Source of the DNA: a virus
DNA: 36,948 nt
Strand: one strand, 5' to 3'
Virus record (IMG/VR): IMGVR_UViG_3300024335_000023
Location: 1-36,948 of that record
Below are positions 6,346-12,013 of the stretch, piece after piece. Numbering within the stretch: the stretch's first letter is position 1; the number at the start of each line of letters is the position of its first letter. The notes under the pieces are model-generated. The model had not been told where the DNA came from. It did no database searches and worked only from the letters and a program-made list of their open reading frames with translations. The translations under genes were made by a program, and so were the position numbers.

Positions 6346-6686
6346 AACACTTAGACAAGGTGGCGGAATTGTATGCGAAGGGCCTTACGCAAGAACAACT
6401 TGAGAAAGAGTTAAACTTGTCTCGGTCATCAATTACAAAGCTAATATCAAGAGGCCGTGATGTTGGTATCATACCTCGGCGAGAACCCGTGACGCCTCAA
6501 GCAAAAATCAACAATCAGCTAATCAAATACAACGTATCGCGCGGCACGGTTTCTCAAATGCTTCTGCAAATGCCAGAAGATGCGCGGGTTTGGGTTATGG
6601 AGAGCGTGCCAAGAGGTGCGACCATAGCGGAGTTCACTGCGTCTATTTTGTTGGACGCTTACCACGACGAACATTCGGAAGGATAA
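6342..6686 (+). CDS. Helix-turn-helix protein
   Basis: The product has 114 residues. Residues 3-40 (LDKVAELYAKGLTQEQLEKE then LNLSRSSITKLISRGRDVG) are a clear helix-turn-helix of the sigma-like/recombinase type. The rest is helical, with MPEDARVWVMESVPRGATIA in the C-terminal half. It overlaps the hydrolase gene by 4 bp (ATGA) and lies 4 bp before SSB. It may be a transcription regulator of the early operon; the binding site is unknown. Confidence 0.75.
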   Translation: MKHLDKVAELYAKGLTQEQLEKELNLSRSSITKLISRGRDVGIIPRREPVTPQAKINNQLIKYNVSRGTVSQMLLQMPEDARVWVMESVPRGATIAEFTASILLDAYHDEHSEG

Positions 6687-6690
6687 AATA

Positions 6691-7080
6691 ATGTTTAATC
6701 TCACAATCGCAGGCAACGTGGGCAAAGACGCCCAGCTACGCCGCACGCAGTCAGGCGAGCCTGTTCTAGGCTTTTCGGTGGCCATTGACCAAGGCAAGGA
6801 CAAGAACGGCAACAAGCGCGACAGCGTATGGGTAAGCTGTTCAATCTGGGGCAAGCGCGCTGAGAGCCTAGAGCGCTACATCACCAAGGGCACAAAGATT
6901 GCTCTTAGCGGACGTCCCGGCGTTGATGTTTACGAAGGTCGTGGGCAGCTTAAACTGTCTGTCAACGAACTGACGTTCATGGGCGGAGGTCAGGAAGGCG
7001 GTCAACGCGATAGCGGTCAGAGTGGACAGCAAGGTGGCGGCTTTGCCAATGCTGACCTTGACGACGACTTGCCATTTTAG
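6691..7080 (+). CDS. ssb: Single-stranded DNA-binding protein
   Basis: The product has 129 residues. The N-terminal OB fold is typical: MFNLTIAGNVGKDAQLRRTQ, GEPVLGFSVAID, SVWVSCSIWGKRAESL, YITKGTKIALSGRP, then the LSVNELTFMG strand. A glycine- and glutamine-rich linker (about 93-118) leads to the acidic tip DLDDDLPF, the peptide that recruits partner proteins. It protects single-stranded phage DNA and would work with ERF and the NinB-like protein. AAGGATAAAATA precedes the start. Confidence 0.96.
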   Translation: MFNLTIAGNVGKDAQLRRTQSGEPVLGFSVAIDQGKDKNGNKRDSVWVSCSIWGKRAESLERYITKGTKIALSGRPGVDVYEGRGQLKLSVNELTFMGGGQEGGQRDSGQSGQQGGGFANADLDDDLPF

Positions 7081-7317
7081 ATGAAACCTTGGCGCGCAGG
7101 AGACCCGGTAGGGATGGGAGAGATATACCTTCCCGACGCCAAGTCTCAGGCCGCCTACGCCAACGCCTGCCGCGTGGCATTGATCGAAAGCGCAGCGCGG
7201 CACGCAATCAACCTACCCACGCTTCAACAGCGACGGGACTACATCAGCAAACAGCCAGCCGCTTCGGTGGATGCCCTCAAGGAAAGGATTAGAGAACTAT
7301 GGGAGAAACAAAAGTGA
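7081..7317 (+). CDS. Hypothetical protein downstream of SSB (78 aa)
   Basis: The ATG follows the SSB stop with no gap, which implies coupled translation. The product begins MKPWRAGDPVGMGEIY and is mostly helical, with QRRDYISKQPAASVDALKER and IRELWEKQK at the end. The C-terminal pattern (R..YI...P......LK..I..LW) is common in small proteins next to phage SSB or replication genes. I cannot assign a function. Confidence 0.75.
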   Translation: MKPWRAGDPVGMGEIYLPDAKSQAAYANACRVALIESAARHAINLPTLQQRRDYISKQPAASVDALKERIRELWEKQK

Positions 7318-7667
7318 GCAAGGAACTGACGGACAAAATGCGTGATAAGCTGGCGGCAGGTTTCGCTGCGGGCGACCGCATCGCGCAGCTTGAAGCTGAG
7401 AACAAACTCCTAAACGAGCAACTAGACGCAATAGAAGAGATGGGCACAGAGAGCCTCAACGCCCTGCCTGACTGTCTGATGCGGCTGGCTCCTGCACTGG
7501 TGGAAAATGATGAGTTAAAGGCCAAGCTGGCGAGGGCAGTGGATGCGTTTACCCGCATTGACGATTTGACGTGCCACAACATGCCAATGACCGCGAGAGA
7601 TGAACAAGCCGTCAACCGTGAAGCCCGCACCACCCTCGCAGAACTGAAGGGAGAGACAGATGAGTGA
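7314..7667 (+). CDS. Hypothetical coiled-coil protein (117 aa)
   Basis: Two starts are possible: GTG at 7314, which overlaps the upstream TGA and has GGGAGA 7 nt before it, or ATG at 7299 inside the previous gene. I prefer the GTG. The product begins MSKELTDKMRDKLAAG and contains a leucine/glutamate heptad stretch (IAQLEAENKLLNEQLDAIEE), likely a coiled coil. The C-terminus ends LAELKGETDE, and that coding DNA recurs at the end of the next gene. Confidence 0.65.
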   Translation: MSKELTDKMRDKLAAGFAAGDRIAQLEAENKLLNEQLDAIEEMGTESLNALPDCLMRLAPALVENDELKAKLARAVDAFTRIDDLTCHNMPMTARDEQAVNREARTTLAELKGETDE

Positions 7668-8043
7668 CTGTAAATGGCCCGATGGAACTTGTGCCTGCTA
7701 TGCCCAAGAAGCAGTAAAGCCTGACTATGCTGGGCGAGTATGGATGCACTGTGAGGAAGGGCTTTCAATGACCAAAGCGAGCATGTCTCGATTCGTGATG
7801 TTCTGCATTCGCAACCGCATCGAGATTGGCACTATTCACCTGTTCAACCCAAGCTACGAGCGCTGCCAAGTGTCAGCATCCTTACGTTTGAAGCCCGAAC
7901 AGTTCGCTGCGTTCGAGGCAGAGACAGGGGGCAAGCTGCGTAAACCACCACGCATCTCGCTTAACTCAAGCAGTCCAGCGGAAACCCTCGCAGAACTAAG
8001 CAGCGTTAGCTGCGCTAACTTGAAAGGAGAGACAGATGAGTAA
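7632..8043 (+). repeat. Duplicated gene-end/RBS cassette, second copy with hairpin insert
   Basis: ACCCTCGCAGAACT followed by GAAGGGAGAGACAGATGAGT (7632-7664) ends one gene and starts the next. The same cassette recurs at 7984-8043, split by a 24-nt in-frame insert (7998-8021) that contains a perfect inverted repeat, GTTAGC-TGC-GCTAAC (8005-8019). Each copy carries the ribosome site (GGGAGAGACAG or GGAGAGACAG) and ATGAG start of the following gene. Confidence 0.8.
7660..8043 (+). CDS. Hypothetical protein with Cys-rich N-terminus (127 aa)
   Basis: The product starts MSDCKWPDGTCACYAQE, then has an aromatic- and methionine-rich middle (RVWMHCEEG, SMSRFVMFCIRNRIEIGTIH). It ends with the duplicated ANLKGETDE tail, which includes eight extra residues encoded by the hairpin insert. 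AAGGGAGAGACAG lies just before its ATG. The N-terminal Cys spacing might bind metal, but too few residues fit a known finger. The function is unknown. Confidence 0.65.
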   Translation: MSDCKWPDGTCACYAQEAVKPDYAGRVWMHCEEGLSMTKASMSRFVMFCIRNRIEIGTIHLFNPSYERCQVSASLRLKPEQFAAFEAETGGKLRKPPRISLNSSSPAETLAELSSVSCANLKGETDE

Positions 8044-8248
8044 GAAGATACACACCGAGAACGAGGTCTATGCCATGCTCAACGCCGCATTGGCCAACCG
8101 CACGCAATCCAGCCTTGCGGATGAAATTGGCCTGAGCCGCTCATACTTCAACGAGATCATCCGCCGTCTGCGTCCGCCATCAAGCGAGGTGCTGCGCTAT
8201 CTAGGGCTGCGCAAACATGTTGTTTATGTCAGCCAAGACAAGGAATAG
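8036..8248 (+). CDS. Small Cro-like helix-turn-helix protein
   Basis: The product has 70 residues. ENEVYAMLNAALANRTQSSL and ADEIGLSRSYFNEIIRRLRP form the classical Cro/CI helix-turn-helix (helix 2 SLADEIGL, recognition helix SRSYFNEII). It carries no dimerisation or protease domain, so it is Cro-sized. The start follows the second GGAGAGACAG cassette. It is a candidate to bind the inverted repeats at 5117-5162. A structured RNA candidate begins 5 nt after its stop. Confidence 0.78.
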   Translation: MSKKIHTENEVYAMLNAALANRTQSSLADEIGLSRSYFNEIIRRLRPPSSEVLRYLGLRKHVVYVSQDKE

Positions 8249-8252
8249 AATT

Positions 8253-8338
8253 GCAGGGGCGGTGAATGTGTTGGCGCATTCGGTAGCTACGTCAGCCGGG
8301 AAGAAGTTACGACTGCAAAGCGAAAAGATCGCCCCTGC
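8253..8338 (+). ncRNA. Candidate 86-nt structured RNA
   Basis: Bases 8253-8263 (GCAGGGGCGGT) pair with 8328-8338 (ATCGCCCCTGC) in an 11-bp closing helix with one G-U. The second helix starts at once: 8264-8270 (GAATGTG) with 8275-8281 (CGCATTC), TTGG loop, one G-U. Both wobbles fit only the plus-strand RNA. The remaining 46 nt are open or weakly paired. It is not a tRNA: there is no T-loop consensus, no 7-bp acceptor and no anticodon arm. It lies between the Cro-like gene and a DUF6378-like gene; downstream, GCGCC-G-GGCGC (8351-8361) is a further small dyad. Confidence 0.5.
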
Positions 8339-8380
8339 CCGAACACACTAGCGCCGGGCGCAAACGATGGAAAGACCAAA

Positions 8381-8662
8381 ATGCACAGGACTGACATTCT
8401 CAGCACCGCCAACAGTTATATCACACAGGACCGCGCAGCGACGCACGGGGATGCCGAGGACAGTTTCTCCCAGATCGGGGCCGCATGGACGTGGTGGCTC
8501 AACGAGCGCCTCACTGCGCCTATTTCAGCGCATGACGTAGCTATGATGATGACGCTTTTTAAGCTGGCGCGCACCAAGGGCAATCCAACGCACATCGACA
8601 ATGCAATCGACGGCTGCGGATATCTCGCAATCGCTGGCGAATTGGCTACAGGCGATGACTAG
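8381..8662 (+). CDS. DUF6378-like phage protein
   Basis: The product has 93 residues. The pattern matches a widespread small phage family: ILSTANSYITQDRAATHGDA near the start, then FSQIGAAWTWWL, HDVAMMMTLFKLARTKGNPT, HIDNAIDGCGYLAIAGEL. The conserved R..HG, KLAR and D...D...Y positions suggest an all-alpha fold related to phage MazG-like or nucleotide-handling proteins, but the biochemical role is unknown. It overlaps the next gene by 8 bp. Confidence 0.75.
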   Translation: MHRTDILSTANSYITQDRAATHGDAEDSFSQIGAAWTWWLNERLTAPISAHDVAMMMTLFKLARTKGNPTHIDNAIDGCGYLAIAGELATGDD

Positions 8663-8855
8663 CAAGGTCGGAACAGCGCATGTAGCAATAGACGCAAGTG
8701 AAGCTGACATGGAGGTCGTGGCAGAGCTGTGCGAGTTCCTGCATGATACGTTTGAGCGGGAGATCGAGGATGGGACGACACCCGCCGAATTGGTTTTGGC
8801 GATCGGCACGGTCTTGTCATACATGTTTGGTGAAGACGACGGGCAGATGCACTGA
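8655..8855 (+). CDS. Hypothetical acidic protein (66 aa)
   Basis: I chose the ATG at 8655, overlapping the upstream TAG by 8 bp; a start at 8601 would lie 62 bp inside the previous gene. The product is acidic and helical (MEVVAELCEFLHDTFEREIE, PAELVLAIGTVLSYMFGEDD). I recognise no family. Confidence 0.6.
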   Translation: MTSKVGTAHVAIDASEADMEVVAELCEFLHDTFEREIEDGTTPAELVLAIGTVLSYMFGEDDGQMH

Positions 8856-8884
8856 TGGACGGCAACCCGTGATTTTGCTATTAT
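8856..8884 (+). promoter_or_regulatory. Candidate extended -10 promoter
   Basis: TGGACG (8856-8861), 17 bp, then TATTAT (8879-8884), which is preceded by TGC, an extended -10 element. It stands right after the preceding stop and 54 bp before the gpZ-like gene, so that gene and the following segment may be transcribed separately from the early operon. The -10 hexamer plus TG is good; the -35 box matches 4 of 6. Confidence 0.5.
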
Positions 8885-8892
8885 CACCTTGA

Positions 8893-8933
8893 CCGTTTCC
8901 GTCGGAGGGGGTCTGCCGTTTTCGTCGGAGGGG
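8893..8933 (+). repeat. Two 18-bp iteron-like repeats before the gpZ-like gene
   Basis: CCGTTTCCGTCGGAGGGG (8893-8910) and CCGTTTTCGTCGGAGGGG (8916-8933) lie 23 bp apart. They belong to the same family as the six copies at 9637-9765. The GGAGGGG end of the second copy also serves as the ribosome site for the GTG at 8938. Confidence 0.9.
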
Positions 8934-8937
8934 TCCA

Positions 8938-9636
8938 GTGCGATTATCTATCAGCGCCAACACGAAGGAGATGGAGGATCGCCTGACCAATCTGGTCATT
9001 AAGCAAATCCCGTTTGCTTTGAGCCGGACCGTCACCAAGGTGGCCACGCTCACCCGCGATGAGCAAATCTATCAAGAGTACAACAAGTTCTTTGAGATGA
9101 AGAACAAGCCGTTCTTTCGGTCTGTTCACTCCGTCGCTCCCGCCCAGCTTCGCTTCACCAAGCAGACAGGCGTGGCCGTAGCGTCGATCCAGAGGCAGGA
9201 CAGCCCGCGACCCGTTGGGACACTGCCAGCGCGCGGCGGTCGCAAGGCTAACACCACCTTCATGGAGAGGCACGCAAAGGGCGGGATTAAGACGCCCAAG
9301 GGGAAGTTCATTGCAGTGCCTATCAGCGGTGCCAACCTGCCTCGCAAGAAGGGTGGACGCGAAGCTGGTGCGATTTTTGAGGGCAAGAAGCCCAAGGCGT
9401 TGCTGCAAGGCCGTGGCTTTATCGTAAACACCAAGAAGGGCAAGTCAGTGCTGTTCCGTCGCGTAGGCAGGGGCAAGAAGTCCACCATCGAGGCGATGTA
9501 TCACTTGCAACCTTCCGCCTCCATCAAGGGCGGATACAACCCGGCAAGGGCAGCGCGCATCGGTGTAAAGAAACACTTCAAGCCGACATTCCAAGAAATG
9601 TTTGTCAAAGCGCTCAGGACTGCAAAACTTCGTTGA
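8938..9636 (+). CDS. gpZ-like minor tail / tail-completion protein (displaced)
   Basis: The product has 232 residues and starts at GTG 8938, 5 nt after GGAGGGG. The layout resembles lambda gpZ-type proteins. A helical start (IKQIPFALSRTVTKVATLTR) fits the family's AL...A... pattern. A basic middle (FIAVPISGANLPRKKGGREA) and a strand-rich part (GRGFIVNTKKGKSVLFRRVG) follow, and the end is helical (VKKHFKPTFQEMFVKALR). GpZ completes the tail top for joining to the head. In lambda it lies between FII and U; here those neighbours (18714 and 19031) overlap with no room between them, so this gene may be the missing member. The family call is tentative. Confidence 0.5.
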   Translation: MRLSISANTKEMEDRLTNLVIKQIPFALSRTVTKVATLTRDEQIYQEYNKFFEMKNKPFFRSVHSVAPAQLRFTKQTGVAVASIQRQDSPRPVGTLPARGGRKANTTFMERHAKGGIKTPKGKFIAVPISGANLPRKKGGREAGAIFEGKKPKALLQGRGFIVNTKKGKSVLFRRVGRGKKSTIEAMYHLQPSASIKGGYNPARAARIGVKKHFKPTFQEMFVKALRTAKLR

Positions 9637-9824
9637 CCGTTTGCCTCGGAGGGGCTTAACCGTTTGCCTCGGAGGGGTTGACCGTTTGCGCTGGAGGGGT
9701 CGTCCCGTTTTCGTCGGAGGGGGGTGCCGTTTTCGCTGGAGGGGGTGCCGTTTGCCTCGGAGGGGGTCGCTGCGGTGCAGAGACGGCCATGCTGCTGCGC
9801 AGAAACGTCCATGCTGCGGCGCGG
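9637..9824 (+). repeat. Iteron-like tandem repeats (six 18-bp copies plus two of another unit)
   Basis: Copies of CCGTTTnCnnnGGAGGGG lie at 9637-9654, 9660-9677, 9682-9699, 9705-9722, 9727-9744 and 9748-9765, start-to-start 23, 22, 23, 22 and 21 bp, about two helical turns. Two copies of a second unit, ACGkCCATGCTGCkGCGCrG, follow at 9783-9802 and 9805-9824, again 22 bp apart. Spacing near two turns is typical of initiator-binding iterons. The variable bases at positions 7 to 11 take only a few combinations. Confidence 0.9.
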
Positions 9825-9989
9825 CATGTGCAAGCCATTGATTTTATTGTGTTTTTTGGGATAGGGCGGAAAAATACGGGGCGCGGCGTATTTTTTGTGG
9901 AAAAGGCTTGGCAAGCGTTCGGGGCCGCCTTAGATAGGTTTTATCGCAATAACGCGAACAACGTACCTATAAGAAAGAAAGGCAAAACC
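9825..9989 (+). other. Gene-free AT-rich segment with DnaA-box-like site (candidate origin)
   Basis: After the repeats come T-rich tracts at 9837-9861 and 9890-9897, in a region otherwise GC-rich. TGTGGAAAA at 9896-9904 differs by one base from the reverse DnaA box TGTGGATAA. Iterons, AT-rich DNA and a DnaA box together are the usual parts of an iteron-type replication origin. No open frame with a good start covers 9637-9989. Confidence 0.4.
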
Positions 9990-10400
9990 ATGCGCAAACA
10001 AGTAAAATTCACTTTTCAAATTGGATACCAAACGGAATCGCGCGATTTTGAGGCCGCTATAGCATTCGCGGCGTCAATTCATTGCGGGGGATGCACCACC
10101 TCGAACAAAACCGGATTTTGGACGCAGGACGGCGCGTCACATGCAAAGCGGTTCACAGGCGCGTTGGAGCGTGAGCGCTGTTTTGAGCTTGAGCTGACCT
10201 GTGAGCTTTCCAAAGCCGAATCTGTCTTTGAGCTTATGCAAGCCGAAATTGCCGCCGCCGCCGCTGATTTTGGCGTCAATACAAACTGGGTGCATGTTTC
10301 AGAAATTCAGATGACCGGACGGCATTTCTCTATTGAGAAAATCAACGGCGCTCAAAATCAAAACGCTAACGTCGTTCAATTCAGCGAGGCCGCGAAATGA
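9990..10400 (+). CDS. Hypothetical protein (136 aa)
   Basis: The frame is open back to 9678 through the repeats, but the ATG at 9990, preceded by a purine-rich leader (AAGAAAGAAAGGCAAAACC), is the likely start. The product begins MRKQVKFTFQIGYQTE and has a beta-rich first third and a helical middle with a run of alanines (EIAAAAADFGVN). Two Cys in a CGGC pattern lie near residue 32. The upstream leader nearly matches that of the gene at 10582, which also starts MRK. The function is unknown. Confidence 0.7.
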   Translation: MRKQVKFTFQIGYQTESRDFEAAIAFAASIHCGGCTTSNKTGFWTQDGASHAKRFTGALERERCFELELTCELSKAESVFELMQAEIAAAAADFGVNTNWVHVSEIQMTGRHFSIEKINGAQNQNANVVQFSEAAK

Positions 10401-10537
10401 TACGCCGCACGATTTTCGAATTGCTTGCGTTCATGGGCATTATGCTTGTTTTGCTATCCCTTGAATTCACACCCACATCGGACGGCGGCTTAAACGTATT
10501 TCTAGGGCCGTTCGGATATCATTTCGCGCAATGGTAA
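10397..10537 (+). CDS. Small single-span membrane protein (46 aa)
   Basis: Its ATG overlaps the previous TGA (ATGA). The product MIRRTIFELLAFMGIMLVLL continues into SLEFTPTSDGG and ends FAQW, giving one hydrophobic helix with positive residues before it (N-in). It could be a small membrane-active phage protein, but nothing links it to lysis. Confidence 0.6.
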   Translation: MIRRTIFELLAFMGIMLVLLSLEFTPTSDGGLNVFLGPFGYHFAQW

Positions 10538-10581
10538 GGCCGCGCGCCATAATCAACCCAATAAGAAAGAAAGAAAGAACC

Positions 10582-10953
10582 ATGAGAAAAGAAACACGCA
10601 AAATTGCAATCGCATTCGCATCACGCAAGGCGGCCCGCGCCGCGCGCACCACGACTGACGGTAAGGCCGTCGAATTGCACGGGAACCGAATTGCATGGTT
10701 CACGCCGCAAGACACCGGAACCGGGCTAAATAACATAGCGTTTACTCTTGCGGGCTGGCCAAGCGTCACGACGCGCGAAAGACTGAATGGCATTTTGACC
10801 GTTCTTGGCTTTCCCTACGTTGGCATTGCGCAACGGCAAGGCCGACAATGGGTTGTCTATAAGGGTCAAAAGGTATGCGAGGTTGAGCCTAACGACGTGT
10901 TCACGTTGTCAGACTTGCGCCAATGGGTAGCGGAAAGCGAGGTGGCGGCATGA
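10582..10953 (+). CDS. Hypothetical basic protein (123 aa)
   Basis: I placed the start at the ATG 10582 because it follows the AAGAAAGAAAGAACC leader shared with the gene at 9990; an upstream in-frame ATG at 10531 lies inside the preceding gene. The product starts MRKETRKIAIAFASRKAARA, is basic and then beta-rich (GNRIAWFTPQDTGTG, QWVVYKGQKVCEV). I recognise no family; a nucleic-acid-binding role would fit the charge only loosely. Confidence 0.7.
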   Translation: MRKETRKIAIAFASRKAARAARTTTDGKAVELHGNRIAWFTPQDTGTGLNNIAFTLAGWPSVTTRERLNGILTVLGFPYVGIAQRQGRQWVVYKGQKVCEVEPNDVFTLSDLRQWVAESEVAA

Positions 10954-11120
10954 TTTCCCCCCCCATGACTTGTCGCAAGTGCGACGTGCGAAACCCTATG
11001 GTTTACTTTGCCCCGGTCGCGGTCGCGCCTTTCCCCGCAACGTGCATCTGCTTTGACTGCGCAAAGGCGCGCGGCTGGACCGATAGGGATGGCAATCTAA
11101 AGCCGGGTGTGACGTTGTGA
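10950..11120 (+). CDS. Small zinc-ribbon-like protein (56 aa)
   Basis: The ATG at 10950 overlaps the previous TGA (ATGA). The product has two Cys pairs, CRKC (residues 8-11) and CFDC (about 38-41), spaced as in a small zinc ribbon, plus a Cys in CIC just before the second pair. The tail is GWTDRDGNLKPGVTL. Small ribbons of this kind in phages bind nucleic acid or host proteins; no specific role can be named. Confidence 0.7.
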   Translation: MISPPMTCRKCDVRNPMVYFAPVAVAPFPATCICFDCAKARGWTDRDGNLKPGVTL

Positions 11121-11182
11121 GTGAGAAATCAATCAACGCCGCCGCGCTTGTTATCATGGCCTTGTTGCCCCTGTTCATCTAA
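11117..11182 (+). CDS. Possible 21-aa membrane peptide
   Basis: GTG at 11117 overlaps the previous TGA (GTGA). It encodes MSEKSINAAALVIMALLPLF plus Ile and stops just before the first terminator. The product would be a single hydrophobic helix. Support is limited to the overlap and the hydrophobic pattern. Confidence 0.3.
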   Translation: MSEKSINAAALVIMALLPLFI

Positions 11183-11191
11183 CTTGAATTG

Positions 11192-11214
11192 CCCCGCCAT
11201 TGCGCGGGGTTTTT
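11192..11214 (+). terminator. Rho-independent terminator 1
   Basis: CCCCGC (11192-11197), loop CATTGC, GCGGGG (11204-11209), then TTTTT. It ends the rightward operon that includes the zinc-ribbon gene. Confidence 0.85.
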
Positions 11215-11230
11215 CATATCTGACACCACG

Positions 11231-11255
11231 CCCGGCCATTGCGCCGGGTTTTTTT
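11231..11255 (+). terminator. Rho-independent terminator 2
   Basis: CCCGGC (11231-11236), loop CATTGC, GCCGGG (11243-11248), then TTTTTTT. The loop is identical to that of terminator 1, 39 bp upstream, so the two look like a duplicated tandem terminator. Confidence 0.9.
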
Positions 11256-11505
11256 GTGCCTTGCCCCGGCTTGCCCTATGCAAGCGCGACCCGGCGGACC
11301 GATAGGCCAGCACGCCAACGCGACCCGTGTGACGCCCTATGCACCGCGACCGCACCCAGCACCCATTAAAATCAGACTAGGCCACTCACGGGCGCTTATA
11401 TAGGCGCTGACGGGCTATTCTATGGCACGCGGCGCAACGGGTCCTATGGGGCGGAATGGCATGCGGGTACGCGGAGAGCGCATATGTTTCCTAGTCACAA
11501 AAAGT
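11256..11505. other. Candidate cos / terminase-binding region
   Basis: This gene-free stretch lies between the terminators and the terminase genes, where lambda-like phages carry cos. A composite direct repeat, GCCCTATGCA then CGCGACC, occurs at 11273-11291 and 11334-11351, and a third CGCGACCC at 11319-11326; these could be small-terminase sites like lambda R sequences. A 16-bp near-palindrome, GCGCTTATATAGGCGC (11392-11407, 7 of 8 pairs), might be the nicking site. The exact cohesive ends cannot be read. Confidence 0.4.
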
Positions 11506-11511
11506 TATGAT
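11506..11511 (+). promoter_or_regulatory. Possible -10 box for the late operon
   Basis: TATGAT matches the sigma-70 -10 box at 5 of 6 and lies 28 bp before the terminase small subunit start. The region 17 bp upstream (ATGTTT) is a poor -35 box, so an activator or a late sigma-like factor may be needed. Confidence 0.3.
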
Positions 11512-11539
11512 AAGGTCGTCTAACATCAAGGAGTTTGAT

Positions 11540-12013
11540 ATGGCCACGGTTCTGGAACTTGCCGAGCATCTGGGGATGTCGCACAAAAACGCTAACGAAC
11601 TTATCAAAAAGGGCGTTATCGAGGCAAAAGGCAGAGGAAAATACGACCTAGACGTTGCCCGAAAGCAGTATATCACACATGTTCGTGAGGTTGCGGCTGG
11701 TCGTGCTAAAGTCGGTGACTTGGACTTGCAGGAAGAGCGCGCTCGGTTGGCAAAGGAGCAGGCTGACGCGAAAGAGATGGAGAACGAGGTTCTGCGCGGC
11801 TCTTTGGTTGCGATTGAGGATGTCGCGGCTTCAATGGAGAAGCAGCTAACAAGGGTTCGCACGAAGTTGCTTGCCGTTCCGACGAAGGTTGCGCCTGAAG
11901 CGCACGCTTCATCGAACGTGAAAGAGGTCCAGCAACTACTGGAGGACGCAATTATTGAGGCGCTAAATGAGCTTGTCGGATACAGCCAAGAAGACACAGA
12001 GGAAGATACTTGA
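11540..12013 (+). CDS. Terminase small subunit (Nu1-like)
   Basis: The product has 157 residues from the ATG at 11540 (AAGGAG 7 nt upstream). The N-terminus is a MerR-type winged helix as in lambda gpNu1: MATVLELAEHLGMSHKNANE, then LIKKGVIEAKGRGKYDLDVA. A helical, charged middle (LQEERARLAKEQADAKEMEN) probably makes dimers, and the C-terminus would contact the large subunit. It would bind repeats in the cos region just upstream. Its end overlaps the large subunit by 47 bp. Confidence 0.85.
   Translation: MATVLELAEHLGMSHKNANELIKKGVIEAKGRGKYDLDVARKQYITHVREVAAGRAKVGDLDLQEERARLAKEQADAKEMENEVLRGSLVAIEDVAASMEKQLTRVRTKLLAVPTKVAPEAHASSNVKEVQQLLEDAIIEALNELVGYSQEDTEEDT

Noticed and set aside
8036-8248. 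CI-type repressor indicating lysogeny
   Set aside because: It has only the DNA-binding domain, and no integrase, excisionase or attachment site was found anywhere in the closed genome.
8253-8338. tRNA gene
   Set aside because: The closing stem has 11 bp rather than 7, no GTTCGANNC T-loop is present, and no 5-bp stem with 7-nt anticodon loop can be drawn.
8893-9765. CRISPR array
   Set aside because: The units are 18 bp with spacers of only 3-5 bp apart from the gene-sized gap, there are no unique 25-40-bp spacers, and no cas gene is present.
9678-9989. N-terminal extension of the 136-residue protein through the repeats
   Set aside because: The extension is only glycine-rich repeat translation with no ribosome site at its start; the ATG at 9990 with its purine leader is a better start.
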